A stretch of DNA of 64,000 nucleotides, from contig NZ_CP033219.1 of the NCBI RefSeq assembly GCF_004006175.1, positions 558,001 to 622,000 of the forward strand. The letters are read 5' to 3'. Position numbers and translations under genes: made by a program. This stretch comes from Parasedimentitalea marina (lineage in GTDB: Bacteria > Pseudomonadota > Alphaproteobacteria > Rhodobacterales > Rhodobacteraceae). This document shows positions 36,105 to 45,670 of the stretch, piece by piece (within the stretch, counting starts at the first letter, position 1; the number at the start of each line of letters is the position of its first letter). The notes under the pieces are model-generated. The model did not search any database. It was not told the DNA's origin and worked only from the letters and a program-made list of their open reading frames with translations.

Positions 36105-37625
36105 ATGACCGACCACGCAACGCCCGTTGTGTCGATGGACGCGATCACCAAGACCTTTCCCGGTGTCAAAGCACTGGATGCTGTTCAGCTGGACCTTTAC
36201 GCAGGCCAAGTGACTGCGTTGGTTGGAGAGAATGGCGCGGGAAAGTCCACCACAGTCAAAATTCTGACCGGGATTTATTTCCCCGATGGCGGCACTATTC
36301 GCATTGATGGAGAGCCCGTCACCTTTGCAAATGCAAATGCGGCGGCAGACGCGGGTATTACAGCAATCCATCAGGAAACAGTATTGTTTGACGAATTGTC
36401 GGTGGCCGAGAACATCTTTATTGGCCATGCGCCGCGCACCCGCTGGGGACTGATAGACAAGGCTGCAATGCAGCGTGCCGCGTCTAAGTTGTTGCACGAC
36501 ATCGGCGCGACGTTTGATCCACGCGCCCTGTTGCGGAATCTTGGTATTGCAAACAAGCACCTTGTCGCAGTCGCGCGTGCTTTGTCTGTCGATGCGCGTG
36601 TGGTGATCATGGATGAGCCAACTGCAGCCCTGTCTCACAAAGAGATTGAAGAGCTGTATGAGCTGGTAGAGACGCTGAAAAAGCAGGGTAAGGCGATCCT
36701 GTTCATCAGTCACAAATTTGATGAGATTTTCCGGATTGCTGACCGCTATACCGTCTTTCGCGATGGCGGATTGGTTGGCACGGGTTTGATTTCTGAGATT
36801 AACGAAGATGCACTGATTCAGTTGATGGTTGGCCGCACCGTTGATCACATCTTTCCCCAGCGCACTCCGAATGTTGCCGAAGACGTGTTGCAGGTGGTGG
36901 GCTATGCGCATCCGACCGAATTTGCAGACATCAACTTCACTCTGAAACGCGGTGAGATATTGGGGTTTTATGGATTGGTTGGAGCCGGTCGGTCAGAATT
37001 CATGCAATCGCTGTTTGGTATCACCAAACCATCCAAGGGGGTCTGTAAGATCAACGGAAGCATTCGCGTGATCCGCTCACCTGCGGATGCAGTGGCCAAT
37101 GGTATCGTTTATGTGCCCGAGGATCGCGGCAAGCAGGGGACTATTATCGGTCTGCCAATTTTTCAAAACATCACTCTACCGTCACTGGGACGTACTTCGA
37201 AATCCGGTTTTTTGAGACTAGTTGAAGAGTTCAAACTGGCGCGCGAGTATTCCGAGCGTCTGGACTTGCGCGCGGCCTCGCTGGATCAGGACGTGGGCAA
37301 TCTTTCGGGCGGCAACCAGCAAAAGGTGGTCATTGCCAAATGGTTGGCGACGCAGCCCCAGGTGATCATTCTGGACGAGCCGACCAAGGGCATCGACATC
37401 GGGTCCAAGGCGGCAGTCCATGAGTTCATGGCTGAATTGGCAGCGCAGGGGTTGTCAGTGATCATGGTCAGCTCAGAAATCCCTGAAGTGATCGGTATGT
37501 CGGATCGTGTCATCGTGATGCGTGACGGTCGGATTGAGGCCGAGCTGGAGGGCGATGCATTGAGCCCAGAAACTTTGGTGCGCCATGCTGCTGGCATTTC
37601 AGCCACCCTGATGGAAGAGGCTTAG
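36105..37625 (+). CDS. rhaT: Rhamnose ABC transporter, duplicated ATP-binding protein
   Basis: A 506-residue RbsA-type protein with two nucleotide-binding domains. First half: Walker A GENGAGKST and Walker B VVIMDEPTAAL, with a degenerate signature (NLGIANKHLVAVARAL). Second half: LSGGNQQKV signature and VIILDEPTKGID Walker B, with a degenerate Walker A (YGLVGAGRSEF), as is normal for this class. The frame is open from 36030, but the ATG at 36105 gives the usual start MTDHATPVVSMDAITKTFPG and has GAAGAG a few bases upstream. Confidence 0.93.
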   Translation: MTDHATPVVSMDAITKTFPGVKALDAVQLDLYAGQVTALVGENGAGKSTTVKILTGIYFPDGGTIRIDGEPVTFANANAAADAGITAIHQETVLFDELSVAENIFIGHAPRTRWGLIDKAAMQRAASKLLHDIGATFDPRALLRNLGIANKHLVAVARALSVDARVVIMDEPTAALSHKEIEELYELVETLKKQGKAILFISHKFDEIFRIADRYTVFRDGGLVGTGLISEINEDALIQLMVGRTVDHIFPQRTPNVAEDVLQVVGYAHPTEFADINFTLKRGEILGFYGLVGAGRSEFMQSLFGITKPSKGVCKINGSIRVIRSPADAVANGIVYVPEDRGKQGTIIGLPIFQNITLPSLGRTSKSGFLRLVEEFKLAREYSERLDLRAASLDQDVGNLSGGNQQKVVIAKWLATQPQVIILDEPTKGIDIGSKAAVHEFMAELAAQGLSVIMVSSEIPEVIGMSDRVIVMRDGRIEAELEGDALSPETLVRHAAGISATLMEEA

Positions 37626-37628
37626 GCT

Positions 37629-38612
37629 ATGGTTTTGCGACACATTCCAATCCGTGAGGCGATCCTTGGCGCGGCCATCCTGGTGCTGTTGGGAGTGGTT
37701 TCCACCCGGTATTCTGGTTTCATCGCTCCGGCAAACCTTGCCAATGTGTTCAACGACACGGCGCCATTGATTATTCTGGCGTTAGGGCAAATGGTGGTTA
37801 TCCTGACCCGCTGTATTGATCTGTCAGTGGCGGCAAACCTGGCGTTGACTGGCATGGTGGTGGCCATGTTGAATGTGGCCATGCCAGGCCTGCCAATCCC
37901 GGTCATCCTTGCCATTGCCATCCTGCTCGGCGCAGTGATGGGGGCGATCAACGGACTGTTGGTCTGGAAACTGGCAATTCCACCTATCGTGGTGACACTG
38001 GGCACCATGACAATCTTTCGAGGCATCATCTTTTTGATTTCCGAGGGTAAATGGATCAATGCCCACGAGATGAGTGCGGCCTTTACTGGGTTCTCGCGCG
38101 CGGCTTTTCTGGGTTTGCCGGTTTTGTCCTGGATCGCAATTGTGACTGTGATTGTGTTTGGCATGATGATGTCACGCACCGCTTTGGGGCGGTCGATATT
38201 TGCTGTCGGCGGCAACCCGCATGCGGCGGTCTATACAGGTATCAATGTCGGAAAGACCCAGTTTCTGGCCTTTGTCTTGTCTGGTGCCCTTGCGGGTCTA
38301 ACAGGTTATCTTTGGGTTGCTCGCTATGCTGTGGCCTACGTTGATATTGCAAGGGGGTTCGAACTTGAAGTGGTGGCGGCCTGTGTCATTGGCGGCATCT
38401 CAATCGCGGGAGGCATCGGGTCTGTTGGCGGAGCAGTGCTGGGGGCTCTCTTCCTGGGCGTGGTCAAGAACGCGCTTCCCGTGGTGAATATTTCACCCTT
38501 CTGGCAATTGGCGATTTCCGGCAGCGCGATCCTGATTGCTGTGGCCTTTAACGCCCGCGCTGGCCGCTCACAGGGCAGGGTTATCCTCAAATCAGCCGAG
38601 GGTTCAGTATGA
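37629..38612 (+). CDS. rhaP: Rhamnose ABC transporter permease 1
   Basis: A 327-residue RbsC-type inner-membrane permease with about nine hydrophobic segments. Family motifs: LALGQMVVILTRCIDLSV, GLLVWKLAIPPIVVTLGTM and GGISIAGGIGSVGGAVLGA. It starts 3 nt after rhaT and overlaps the second permease by 4 nt (ATGA). Confidence 0.92.
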   Translation: MVLRHIPIREAILGAAILVLLGVVSTRYSGFIAPANLANVFNDTAPLIILALGQMVVILTRCIDLSVAANLALTGMVVAMLNVAMPGLPIPVILAIAILLGAVMGAINGLLVWKLAIPPIVVTLGTMTIFRGIIFLISEGKWINAHEMSAAFTGFSRAAFLGLPVLSWIAIVTVIVFGMMMSRTALGRSIFAVGGNPHAAVYTGINVGKTQFLAFVLSGALAGLTGYLWVARYAVAYVDIARGFELEVVAACVIGGISIAGGIGSVGGAVLGALFLGVVKNALPVVNISPFWQLAISGSAILIAVAFNARAGRSQGRVILKSAEGSV

Positions 38613-39616
38613 GTGATACCACCATGACAGCGCGTTATGTACCTAATCGGCTGAACAACCGTGCTCATCGCGTTCTGCGCAGTTGGGAGGCCTTGCTGCT
38701 GGTTGTTGCCGTTGGGGTCTTTGTGCTAAACAGTTTCGCCTCGCCCTATTTCCTGAATGTCTGGAACCTAAGCGATGCGACGTATAACTTTACAGAAAAG
38801 GGGATGATTGCCTTTGCCATGGCCCTGTTGATCATCTCGGGAGAGATCGATCTCTCCGTTGCGTCGATAATCGCGCTGGCTAGCACGGCAATGGGGCTGG
38901 CAGCGCAATACGGGGCAGGGACACCGGAACTGGTGATGATTGGCCTTACCGTCGGTTTGCTCTGCGGTGCTTTCAACGCATTTTTTGTCACGGTTCTGGG
39001 CCTGCCCTCCATCGTGGTCACTATTGGCACCATGAGCCTGTTTCGCGGCATCAGTTACATCGTTCTGGGGGATGGAGCATATGGCGGCTATCCAGACAGC
39101 TTTGCCTGGTTTGGGCAGGGTTACATCTACTGGGTGTTCACGGCCGAAATTGCCATATTTGCCGTGATTGCTGTGATCTATGGCGTGGTACTGCACAAAA
39201 CCAACTTTGGCCGGGCGGTCTATGCCATTGGTAACAACCCCACCGGCGCGCTGTTCAGCGGTATTCGGGTGCAACGGGTTAAATTCATTCTGTTCCTTTT
39301 GACCGGATTGATGTCCGGAGTGGCGGCTATTTGCTTAACCTCACGCCTTGGCTCAACCCGTCCCAGTATTGCAGCAGGTATGGAATTGAGTGTGGTGACC
39401 ATGGTGGTGCTTGGTGGGATAAACATTCTCGGCGGCTCTGGCTCGATCCCTGGTGTTGTGATCGCTGCTTTTGTCATGGGGCTGGTCACCTTTGGTCTGG
39501 GCCTGCTCAACGTTCCGGGCATCGTGATGTCGATTTTCATTGGCTTGCTTTTGATTGGGGTGATTGCTTTGCCGCGGCTCTGGTTGATGATTGCAGCCAA
39601 GAAGCGCTCAGCATGA
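38609..39616 (+). CDS. rhaQ: Rhamnose ABC transporter permease 2
   Basis: A 335-residue second RbsC-type permease: [37 protein letters not shown] and [17 protein letters not shown]. It is expected to form a heterodimer with the previous gene product. ATGA overlaps at both ends (38609-38612 and 39613-39616) couple its translation to both neighbours. Confidence 0.92.
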   Translation: MSDTTMTARYVPNRLNNRAHRVLRSWEALLLVVAVGVFVLNSFASPYFLNVWNLSDATYNFTEKGMIAFAMALLIISGEIDLSVASIIALASTAMGLAAQYGAGTPELVMIGLTVGLLCGAFNAFFVTVLGLPSIVVTIGTMSLFRGISYIVLGDGAYGGYPDSFAWFGQGYIYWVFTAEIAIFAVIAVIYGVVLHKTNFGRAVYAIGNNPTGALFSGIRVQRVKFILFLLTGLMSGVAAICLTSRLGSTRPSIAAGMELSVVTMVVLGGINILGGSGSIPGVVIAAFVMGLVTFGLGLLNVPGIVMSIFIGLLLIGVIALPRLWLMIAAKKRSA

Positions 39617-39930
39617 CTAGGCGTTTTGTCTTTCGGATGCGTCTGGATCCCGGCATGGGCGAAGAATACCAACGCCGCCATGACGAAATCTGGCCTGAAC
39701 TGGTTAGGTTATTGGGTGAGGCGGGTGTCAGTGATTACGGCATCTACCTGGACGAAGAGAGCGGGGTGCTGATCGGTGTACTGACCCGTACCGAGGATCA
39801 CACAATGGACAGTCTGCCGGATCACCCGGTGATGCGGAAATGGTGGGCGCATATGGCTGACATCATGGAGGCCTATCCAAACAATGAACCTGTCGTGGTG
39901 CCACTGACGCGCCTGTTTCACATGCCATGA
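39613..39930 (+). CDS. rhaM: L-rhamnose mutarotase (RhaM/RhaU)
   Basis: A 105-residue protein with the family's features: [36 protein letters not shown] with the catalytic-type His/Tyr, and [15 protein letters not shown]. It interconverts alpha and beta anomers of L-rhamnose. The frame is open from 39331, but the ATG at 39613 overlapping the permease stop gives the standard length. It is also the order seen in Rhizobium leguminosarum (rhaRSTPQUK). Confidence 0.94.
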   Translation: MTRRFVFRMRLDPGMGEEYQRRHDEIWPELVRLLGEAGVSDYGIYLDEESGVLIGVLTRTEDHTMDSLPDHPVMRKWWAHMADIMEAYPNNEPVVVPLTRLFHMP

Positions 39931-41309
39931 CAGTCTTTCGCCACATCGCTGTCATCGATATCGGCAAAACCAACGTCAAATTGGCGCTGGTTGATCTGGT
40001 GACGATGAAAGAAATCGCTGTTGATACGCGCCCCAATGCGGTTCTTCCGGGGCCTCCGTGGCCACATTTTGACGTTGATACGCATTGGGTGTTCTTACTT
40101 GATGCGCTGAAGCAGTTTCATCGCGATCATGGCGTCGATGCCATCTCGGTTACCACGCACGGGGCCAGCGTCGCGTTACTGGATAAAAACGGCGAGTTGG
40201 CGGCTCCAATCCTAGACTATGAATGCACTGGGCCAGCGGAGACAGCTGCGCAGTATGATGTGATCCGGCCCCCGTTCGAACAGACGGGGTCGCCACGGCT
40301 AGGAGGAGGTTTGAATGTCGGTGCGCAGTTGCACTGGCAGTTTCAAGCTGATCCAGGATTGCACGCCCGCACAGCACATATTCTGACCTACCCCCAGTAT
40401 TGGGGCTACCGTTTAACAGGTGTTGCGGCCAGCGATGTGACCTCAATCGGGTGTCATACAGACCTGTGGCAACCACATAAGGGAGAGTTTTCTGATTTGG
40501 TTGAGGTTCTCGACATCGCAGACAAGATCGCGCCGGTGCGCAAATCGACAGACATTCTGGGGACTGTGTTGCCCGAAATCGCAAATGCCACTGGGTTGAA
40601 CAGGGGCACACCTGTGGTCTGCGGCATCCACGATTCCAATGCCTCTCTCTATCCCCACATAGTGAACCAAAAACCGCCGTTTTCTGTCGTGTCGACAGGG
40701 ACATGGGTGGTGGTGATGGCGATGGGTGGGGCCGAGCTCGTTTTGGATCCGTCTCGAGACACTCTGGTCAATGTAAATGCGCTGGGCGAGGCAGTGGCGT
40801 CAGCCCGCTTTATGGGTGGACGAGAGTTTGAGACGGTCCAGAAGGGGCGTCGGGTATCGGTTGAATATGTGGACGTTGAACAGGTTTTGAAGCAAGAGAT
40901 CATGCTGTTGCCTGCGGTTGATCCCCTTTCTGGCCCATACCAAGGAAAGGAGATGCGATGGCATGGGGATTGTCCCTCGGAGGGGTCTGGTTCTCGTGCA
41001 GTGGCGCTTGCCTACTATTTGGCTATGATGACAGATACCTGCCTGCGACTAACAGGAGCGGACGGGCCGATAATTGTTGAAGGCCCCTTTGCCCACAATG
41101 CGCAATACCTTGCTATGTTGCAGGCTGCGACTGGGCGCCCGGTTCTTCAGAGACAATCTTCCACTGGAACCAGTATTGGGGCGGCGTTGTTGTTTGGATC
41201 CGATATCGTTGCCTCAAAATCGAAGGTTATTGATGCGCCAGAGAATTTTTTGCAAATGGAAGCATACGCGGTGCAATGGCGTTTGAAAGTTGAACGCGAC
41301 TTGGCATGA
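39927..41309 (+). CDS. rhaK: Rhamnulokinase-type FGGY sugar kinase
   Basis: A 460-residue FGGY-family kinase: N-terminal phosphate loop [27 protein letters not shown] and [14 protein letters not shown] in the middle, and [26 protein letters not shown] at the C-terminus. It phosphorylates L-rhamnulose at O-1; in R. leguminosarum RhaK also supports transport. ATGA overlap with the mutarotase gene. Last gene of the operon; no clear terminator follows. Confidence 0.92.
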   Translation: MTVFRHIAVIDIGKTNVKLALVDLVTMKEIAVDTRPNAVLPGPPWPHFDVDTHWVFLLDALKQFHRDHGVDAISVTTHGASVALLDKNGELAAPILDYECTGPAETAAQYDVIRPPFEQTGSPRLGGGLNVGAQLHWQFQADPGLHARTAHILTYPQYWGYRLTGVAASDVTSIGCHTDLWQPHKGEFSDLVEVLDIADKIAPVRKSTDILGTVLPEIANATGLNRGTPVVCGIHDSNASLYPHIVNQKPPFSVVSTGTWVVVMAMGGAELVLDPSRDTLVNVNALGEAVASARFMGGREFETVQKGRRVSVEYVDVEQVLKQEIMLLPAVDPLSGPYQGKEMRWHGDCPSEGSGSRAVALAYYLAMMTDTCLRLTGADGPIIVEGPFAHNAQYLAMLQAATGRPVLQRQSSTGTSIGAALLFGSDIVASKSKVIDAPENFLQMEAYAVQWRLKVERDLA

Positions 41310-41388
41310 GCGCGGGGTTTTTCGGTGGGTGTTTGTGGGTACTATCAGACGAACCATGGGGGGAAGGTGGATTACCTAGAGTTTCCGA

Positions 41389-41610
41389 GTGAAAAAACGC
41401 AGCCCATTTCATTGTTTTATAACGCCGCACAACATCCTCCTCCTTGTGGTGATGTTCTACTTCCGGTTCCCTTTGCCGTTCAGGAATGTGGAAGATTTGC
41501 TGAATGAGCGCGGGATTGAAATCAGTCGTGAGACTGTTTGGTTTTGGTGTATCGGTTTGAGTTGCTGTTCGCCGCAGAGATCCGAAGAGAACGGGCTCAG
41601 CAACTTCTGT
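41389..41610 (+). pseudogene. IS6-family transposase N-terminal remnant, frameshifted
   Basis: The frame opens MKKRSPFHCF and contains FYFRFPLPFRNVEDLLNERGIEISRETVWFW, the recognisable N-terminus of IS6/IS26-type transposases. After about 45 codons the homology moves to another frame (RFELLFAAEIRRERAQQLL), showing a small indel at about 41550. The DDE domain is absent. A decayed element just downstream of rhaK. Confidence 0.78.
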
Positions 41611-42009
41611 CCGTCGTCATATAAAATGGGACATCAGAGCGGTTTGGACGACCCATTGCTACCGCTTATTTATGGTGCGGAGAATGCCCAATCCCCCAAT
41701 AACAGACCTTGCTTTTGAGTTAATCGGCAAGGCCACCAACAAGGGTTCCATACGCCTCGTGATGCCGCTAGCTGTAGTAGGGCGCTCGTCTCAGTCTATC
41801 GTCAATTGAGTAAGCCGAATTTGCATTATGTCATGAGGAGCATTTGATTGCGGACTTCACAACTAAGGTCCGAGCTTTTTCTGCGTGCGGTCAGTGCGAA
41901 GTCTCCTCGGCTTTCGTCACCTTTCGCAAAGAACTTCAAGAGAGATGAGTGGTCCAACGCTCTAATAAATGCACCTTGAAGCGCGAGCGAAAGGGACAAG
42001 AAACTGAGC
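41611..42009. other. Decayed region
   Basis: No intact gene. A short plus-strand frame from about 41848 to 41979 (KSPRLSSPFAKNFKRDEWSNALI) has a protein-like composition, ends at a TGA, and the same frame then continues into the 42010 frame. It may be the original 5' end of the broken nuclease gene. Confidence 0.4.
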
Positions 42010-42377
42010 GTGGCAGCACTTTTCTTTGGCAGAAATGTTGCGTCGCTCAGAAAACACTATCACGGCCGATTTTTTGGCACGCTCAGCAAAAAGTCCGTCT
42101 TAATTTTGGCTGTCGGATCCGCAAACCGGAACTTCGTCGCAGTGCGGAACGACTTCAAGAAAAGACTAGCTCAGTCAAAAGGCGATGATGAGCTATATAA
42201 TTTTTTGGAGTTCGCGAAAAAAACCGATTCAGAATGGTCAGCAAGCCGAAATGTCCTCAGATGATGCCGTGATGGCAATCATCGACACAATGCCACTTTG
42301 GTTTTTGTGGCAAAGGGCAGACCCGATAAACGAGAGCCGCTATCAACTGTTTTTTTTATCTCGAAAATAAAATTGGA
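42010..42377 (+). pseudogene. 5' part of a broken gene, two frameshifts upstream of the nuclease-like ORF
   Basis: From a GTG at 42010 the frame reads VAALFFGRNVASLRKHYHGRF and LYNFLEFAKKTDSEWSASRN, then stops at about 42264. The next frame continues it (MSSDDAVMAIIDTMPLWFLWQR, ESRYQLFF) up to a run of eight T at about 42349-42356, after which the third frame gives YLENKIG and joins the ORF at 42378 without a stop. The simplest reading is one gene with two small indels, either genuine decay or sequencing errors, the second in a homopolymer. Confidence 0.55.
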
Positions 42378-43856
42378 ATGATGCTTTCAGTTGAAGCTGG
42401 TCTGAGGGACCTGTGGAATGCCGCATTATGGGAGGGATCGGAACTTAGCCAAAATGGAGATCAGTTATATTTTGGGCCGCCGGATAAGGGTGATGCATTC
42501 TTTTGGTACGCGTGCCAAATGCGATCAGAAGCGGCGCAGATCGGGCTTCTTGCAACGTTTTATGATGTTCCTGCGGACACCAGCAACATAGGTCATCTCT
42601 TTGCTGCACAAGTACGAGTTCTTAGAGGTGGGCGCAGAAGGTTTGAGACGAAAAAACTCTCCAAGGCGATCCTAAGAAGGCTTGCCGATACACTACAAAC
42701 TCTTGAAAATTCGTATCTTTCGGATTTTTTGGACATCCCTATTTCTGGCGGGAGGGTGGAACTCACAATGCGCCAGCTAATTCAGGCATTGTGGGTTTTG
42801 GATACTTTGACGGCCAGTATGGAAACGTCGGTTAGCCGGGGTTACATACGCAGCTACCGCGATGCATCTGAATACTCATTCCGTATTCCGAAGGGGCGCT
42901 GTCTCAAAATTTTGGAAGAGTGTCTTGGTGTTGAACCAGAACAGGCAACTGCATTGTTTGCACAGTTGCTATTGGACCCTGACAATACCACAAAGTGCTT
43001 CAATGAGGGCGTTTGGCTGCACCCAATCATCGAATTGGATGACGACGAAGTCGTGCTCGTTCGTCCTTCAATCGCGGTTGGATCGAAGGTCCGGTTTGTC
43101 GAGCGTACGCTGACCGAGTTGCTTGGAAACGACCTTTCAGGGTCGGACAGTTTTGGAGGAAATTTCGAGCGCAAAGTTCGAACCTCCGTGTCAGAAGCTT
43201 TGAAAGACAATGAGCTGATATCGGACTTTTGTGTACTTCCACATGCGTTGAAGAGGGAAGAGGAGAACGGAGAGGAGATCGATCTTTTGCTTCGGATCGG
43301 TGCTGTGGTGCTTGTGTGTGAGTTAAAGTGCCTTCTTGTTCCGACTGAGCCGATAGATCGTTATAACCTCCAAAAAAAGCTGGAAGAAGCTGCCGAACAA
43401 GCCTCTCGAAAGCTTCTTGGCAGAAAAAATTCAAAAACTATCGAAAAGTGCCTCGGCGCTGTAAACGATGCTGAAAGACTTCAAGTCCTTCCTCTTGTGG
43501 TATTAAATCACAAAATTGGACCGGGCTTGACGATAGATGATGTCGTGATCACTGATCAAAACATGCTGAACCTGTTTCTGGGGAGCGGAAGCTACAATTC
43601 AGGTGTTGCTATCCACAAAGGCAAAAAGGCTATTTCTTCCAGCCAACTCTATAAGTCACAAAGTGAGGCTGAAAGGGCTCTGCTGCAAATACTTTCCGAG
43701 CCGCCGCCGCTCAAGTCATTTTTGAAGGCGGAGCATTGGGTGAGCTTTGGTTTCCCAGTCAGTGACCGAGAGTTACAAGTCATGAAGCCAAGTTTGAAGC
43801 CGGATGCCCTAGGTGACGACGAAATGATCTCGACGGCTGCTTTGCTTTCAAATTGA
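42378..43856 (+). CDS. PD-(D/E)XK nuclease-like protein (3' portion of a longer gene)
   Basis: A 492-residue ORF. Near residues 255-330 it has the restriction-nuclease pattern: FERKVRTSV, then EEIDLLLRIGAVVLVCELKC (Asp and E-x-K), then a helix with Gln (EEAAEQASRKLL). The N-terminal half is helical and unassigned. The usual first Met is doubtful because the upstream frame appears to be continuous with it (frameshift in T8 at about 42349-42356). It stands alone between IS remnants. Possible nucleic-acid nuclease of a defence type; the ORF may be inactive if the frameshifts are real. Confidence 0.62.
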   Translation: MMLSVEAGLRDLWNAALWEGSELSQNGDQLYFGPPDKGDAFFWYACQMRSEAAQIGLLATFYDVPADTSNIGHLFAAQVRVLRGGRRRFETKKLSKAILRRLADTLQTLENSYLSDFLDIPISGGRVELTMRQLIQALWVLDTLTASMETSVSRGYIRSYRDASEYSFRIPKGRCLKILEECLGVEPEQATALFAQLLLDPDNTTKCFNEGVWLHPIIELDDDEVVLVRPSIAVGSKVRFVERTLTELLGNDLSGSDSFGGNFERKVRTSVSEALKDNELISDFCVLPHALKREEENGEEIDLLLRIGAVVLVCELKCLLVPTEPIDRYNLQKKLEEAAEQASRKLLGRKNSKTIEKCLGAVNDAERLQVLPLVVLNHKIGPGLTIDDVVITDQNMLNLFLGSGSYNSGVAIHKGKKAISSSQLYKSQSEAERALLQILSEPPPLKSFLKAEHWVSFGFPVSDRELQVMKPSLKPDALGDDEMISTAALLSN

Positions 43857-43874
43857 AGTCGCAGTTGCAAATGG

Positions 43875-43900
43875 CGCATTCCGGATTTACGCGGAATGCG
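43875..43900 (+). terminator. Hairpin after the nuclease-like gene
   Basis: CGCATTCCG (43875-43883) pairs exactly with CGGAATGCG (43892-43900) around 8 nt, starting 18 nt after the stop. It is followed by TGTTTG, only weakly T-rich. Confidence 0.5.
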
Positions 43901-44093
43901 TGTTTGAGCGAATGCACCCCCACCTGCGCAAAACGCAAGCGAAATTGGTGCTTCCTTACCGCATGACGCGCTTCGTGTGCCTGTGCGAAGCTAAATGTCT
44001 CCTTCGGGCTGGGAGCATGCGCAATTGGGCTGCCTCTGTTCTGAGGTCGAGCTCCCGATGAGATTACAGAGTGTCTGTGACCAAGGGAGATAG

Positions 44094-45130
44094 ATGATGG
44101 AATACTTTGCTGGATTGGATATTTCGCTGCGCTCTTGTGCGCTATGCATTGTCGTCACGAACGGAAAGGTGATCCTTGAACGTGAGCTGGCTTGCGAAGT
44201 CGATGACATCTCCGAGTGCCTTTCTCAATTTCAATATCCGATAGAACGGGTTGGCTTTGAAGCTGGAACGATGAGCCAGCATCTCTTCTTTGGGCTGACC
44301 AACAAAAGGTTTGATGTCGTTTGCATTGAAGCCCGACAAGTGAATGCCGCGCTGTCTGCGATGAGGAATAAGACCGACAAGAATGATGCAGGGGCATCGC
44401 TCAGCTTCTGCGCACCGGATGGTTCAGCCCGGTTCACATGAAGAGCCGCGAGGCGCATGGCCTTCGTGCGTTGCTGAGTACCTGCAAGGCATTGCTCAAG
44501 AAGACGATGGATCTGGCCAATGAGGCCCGTGGTCTGCTGATGATATTCGGTATCCGTCTGCCTAGAACCGTGAAGCATGGTAGTTTCGACGGTGTTGCTA
44601 GGCCAATGATCGAGATGGATGATGTTCTTGCACATGCTTTGGTGCCCCTGCTCGATGCGCGAATGGTACTGTATCAATATTTTCTGGAGCTTGATCGGCG
44701 GGTTAAACGGGCCGCCAGCCAAGACGAGGTCTGCGTGCGATTGATGACGGTTCCCGGAGTTGGGCCAATCGCTGCGCTTACGTTCAAGGGAGCTATTGAC
44801 GATCCTGCGCGATTCAAACGATCCCGCACAGTTGCTGCGCACTTTGGGCTCACACCGCGACGATACCAGTCAGGGGAGCACGATAATCCAGGTCGCATAT
44901 CGAAAGCGGGTGATAAAGATGTCCGAGCAACCCTATATGCTGCCGCAAATGCGTTGCTCATGCGAACGATGGCAAGTTCGCTGATCAAATCATGGGGCAT
45001 GCGGCTGGTGCGTACAAAAGGCCGCGGCAGGGCTGTTGTCGCCGTTGCACGCAACCTCGCAGTTCTACTGCATTGCATGTGGATAGATGGCACGGAATTC
45101 CGTCAGGACCAGGTGGGAGGCAGGGTATGA
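44094..45130 (+). pseudogene. IS110-family transposase, frameshifted
   Basis: The DEDD domain is in the first frame: FAGLDISLRSCALCIV, ERVGFEAGTMSQHLF and RNKTDKNDA. The second frame (from about 44390) resumes with GIAQLLRTGWFSPVHMKS and carries the Transposase_20 domain (TVPGVGPIAALTFKGAIDDP, FGLTPRRYQSGE). The break is a missing base around 44388 (GCAGGGGCATC where GCA-CGG-GGC-ATC is expected). About 345 residues in total, the usual length. The element ends were not located. Inactive as it stands. Confidence 0.85.
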
Positions 45131-45670
45131 TCTAAAACGCTAACCACCCAATCCTAAAGCTGTGATCAAAGCTCTAAACACTGATTTCGATGAGTTTTGG
45201 AAGAAAACTTGACATCGCATGCATACAAGAATGAGCATGAACGCGATGCTTTGGTTTGTGCCCTGCGTTGTAAGTTTGGGGTTGAAGGCATCTGGAAAAA
45301 AGACCTGAGCCTAATCAGACCACAATCGAAAAAGGTCCACCAACCTTTTGCCTTTGAAGCTCGCTACTATTGGCCTGCCGCTCCGGGGAGTGAATGTGAT
45401 GACTAGCGTCGAACTAAGCCTGCTGGCCGTCAACTGATACCGGGCCGGGCCTCCGGATCACCAGTTCTAACGTATTCGGCCCCTCCATATTTTCTAGCCT
45501 CTCGTTTCACAAAGCGATGCCACTCGGCAGTTGAGCTAAGCGAGCCGCGTCAATTGCGGTTCAGTCCAGTCTCGGCATGTCTGGTATCAAGGACCTGCTT
45601 CCAGAACGTTTCTCTGTCCAGAATGACTGCATCGTCTGTTCGTGCGTCGCGATGTTCCAACAAAATCGGC
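45131..45670. other. Spacer right of the IS110 remnant
   Basis: Contains one short frame (45197-45406) starting at TTG: MEENLTSHAYKNEHERDALV, CALRCKFGVEGIWKKDLSL. The first 40 residues have a protein-like composition, but I do not recognise them; perhaps a fragment. I see nothing else. Confidence 0.35.

Noticed and set aside
45197..45406. TTG-initiated 69-codon frame after the IS110 remnant
   Set aside because: First part plausible but unrecognised and weak start; noted under the spacer only.
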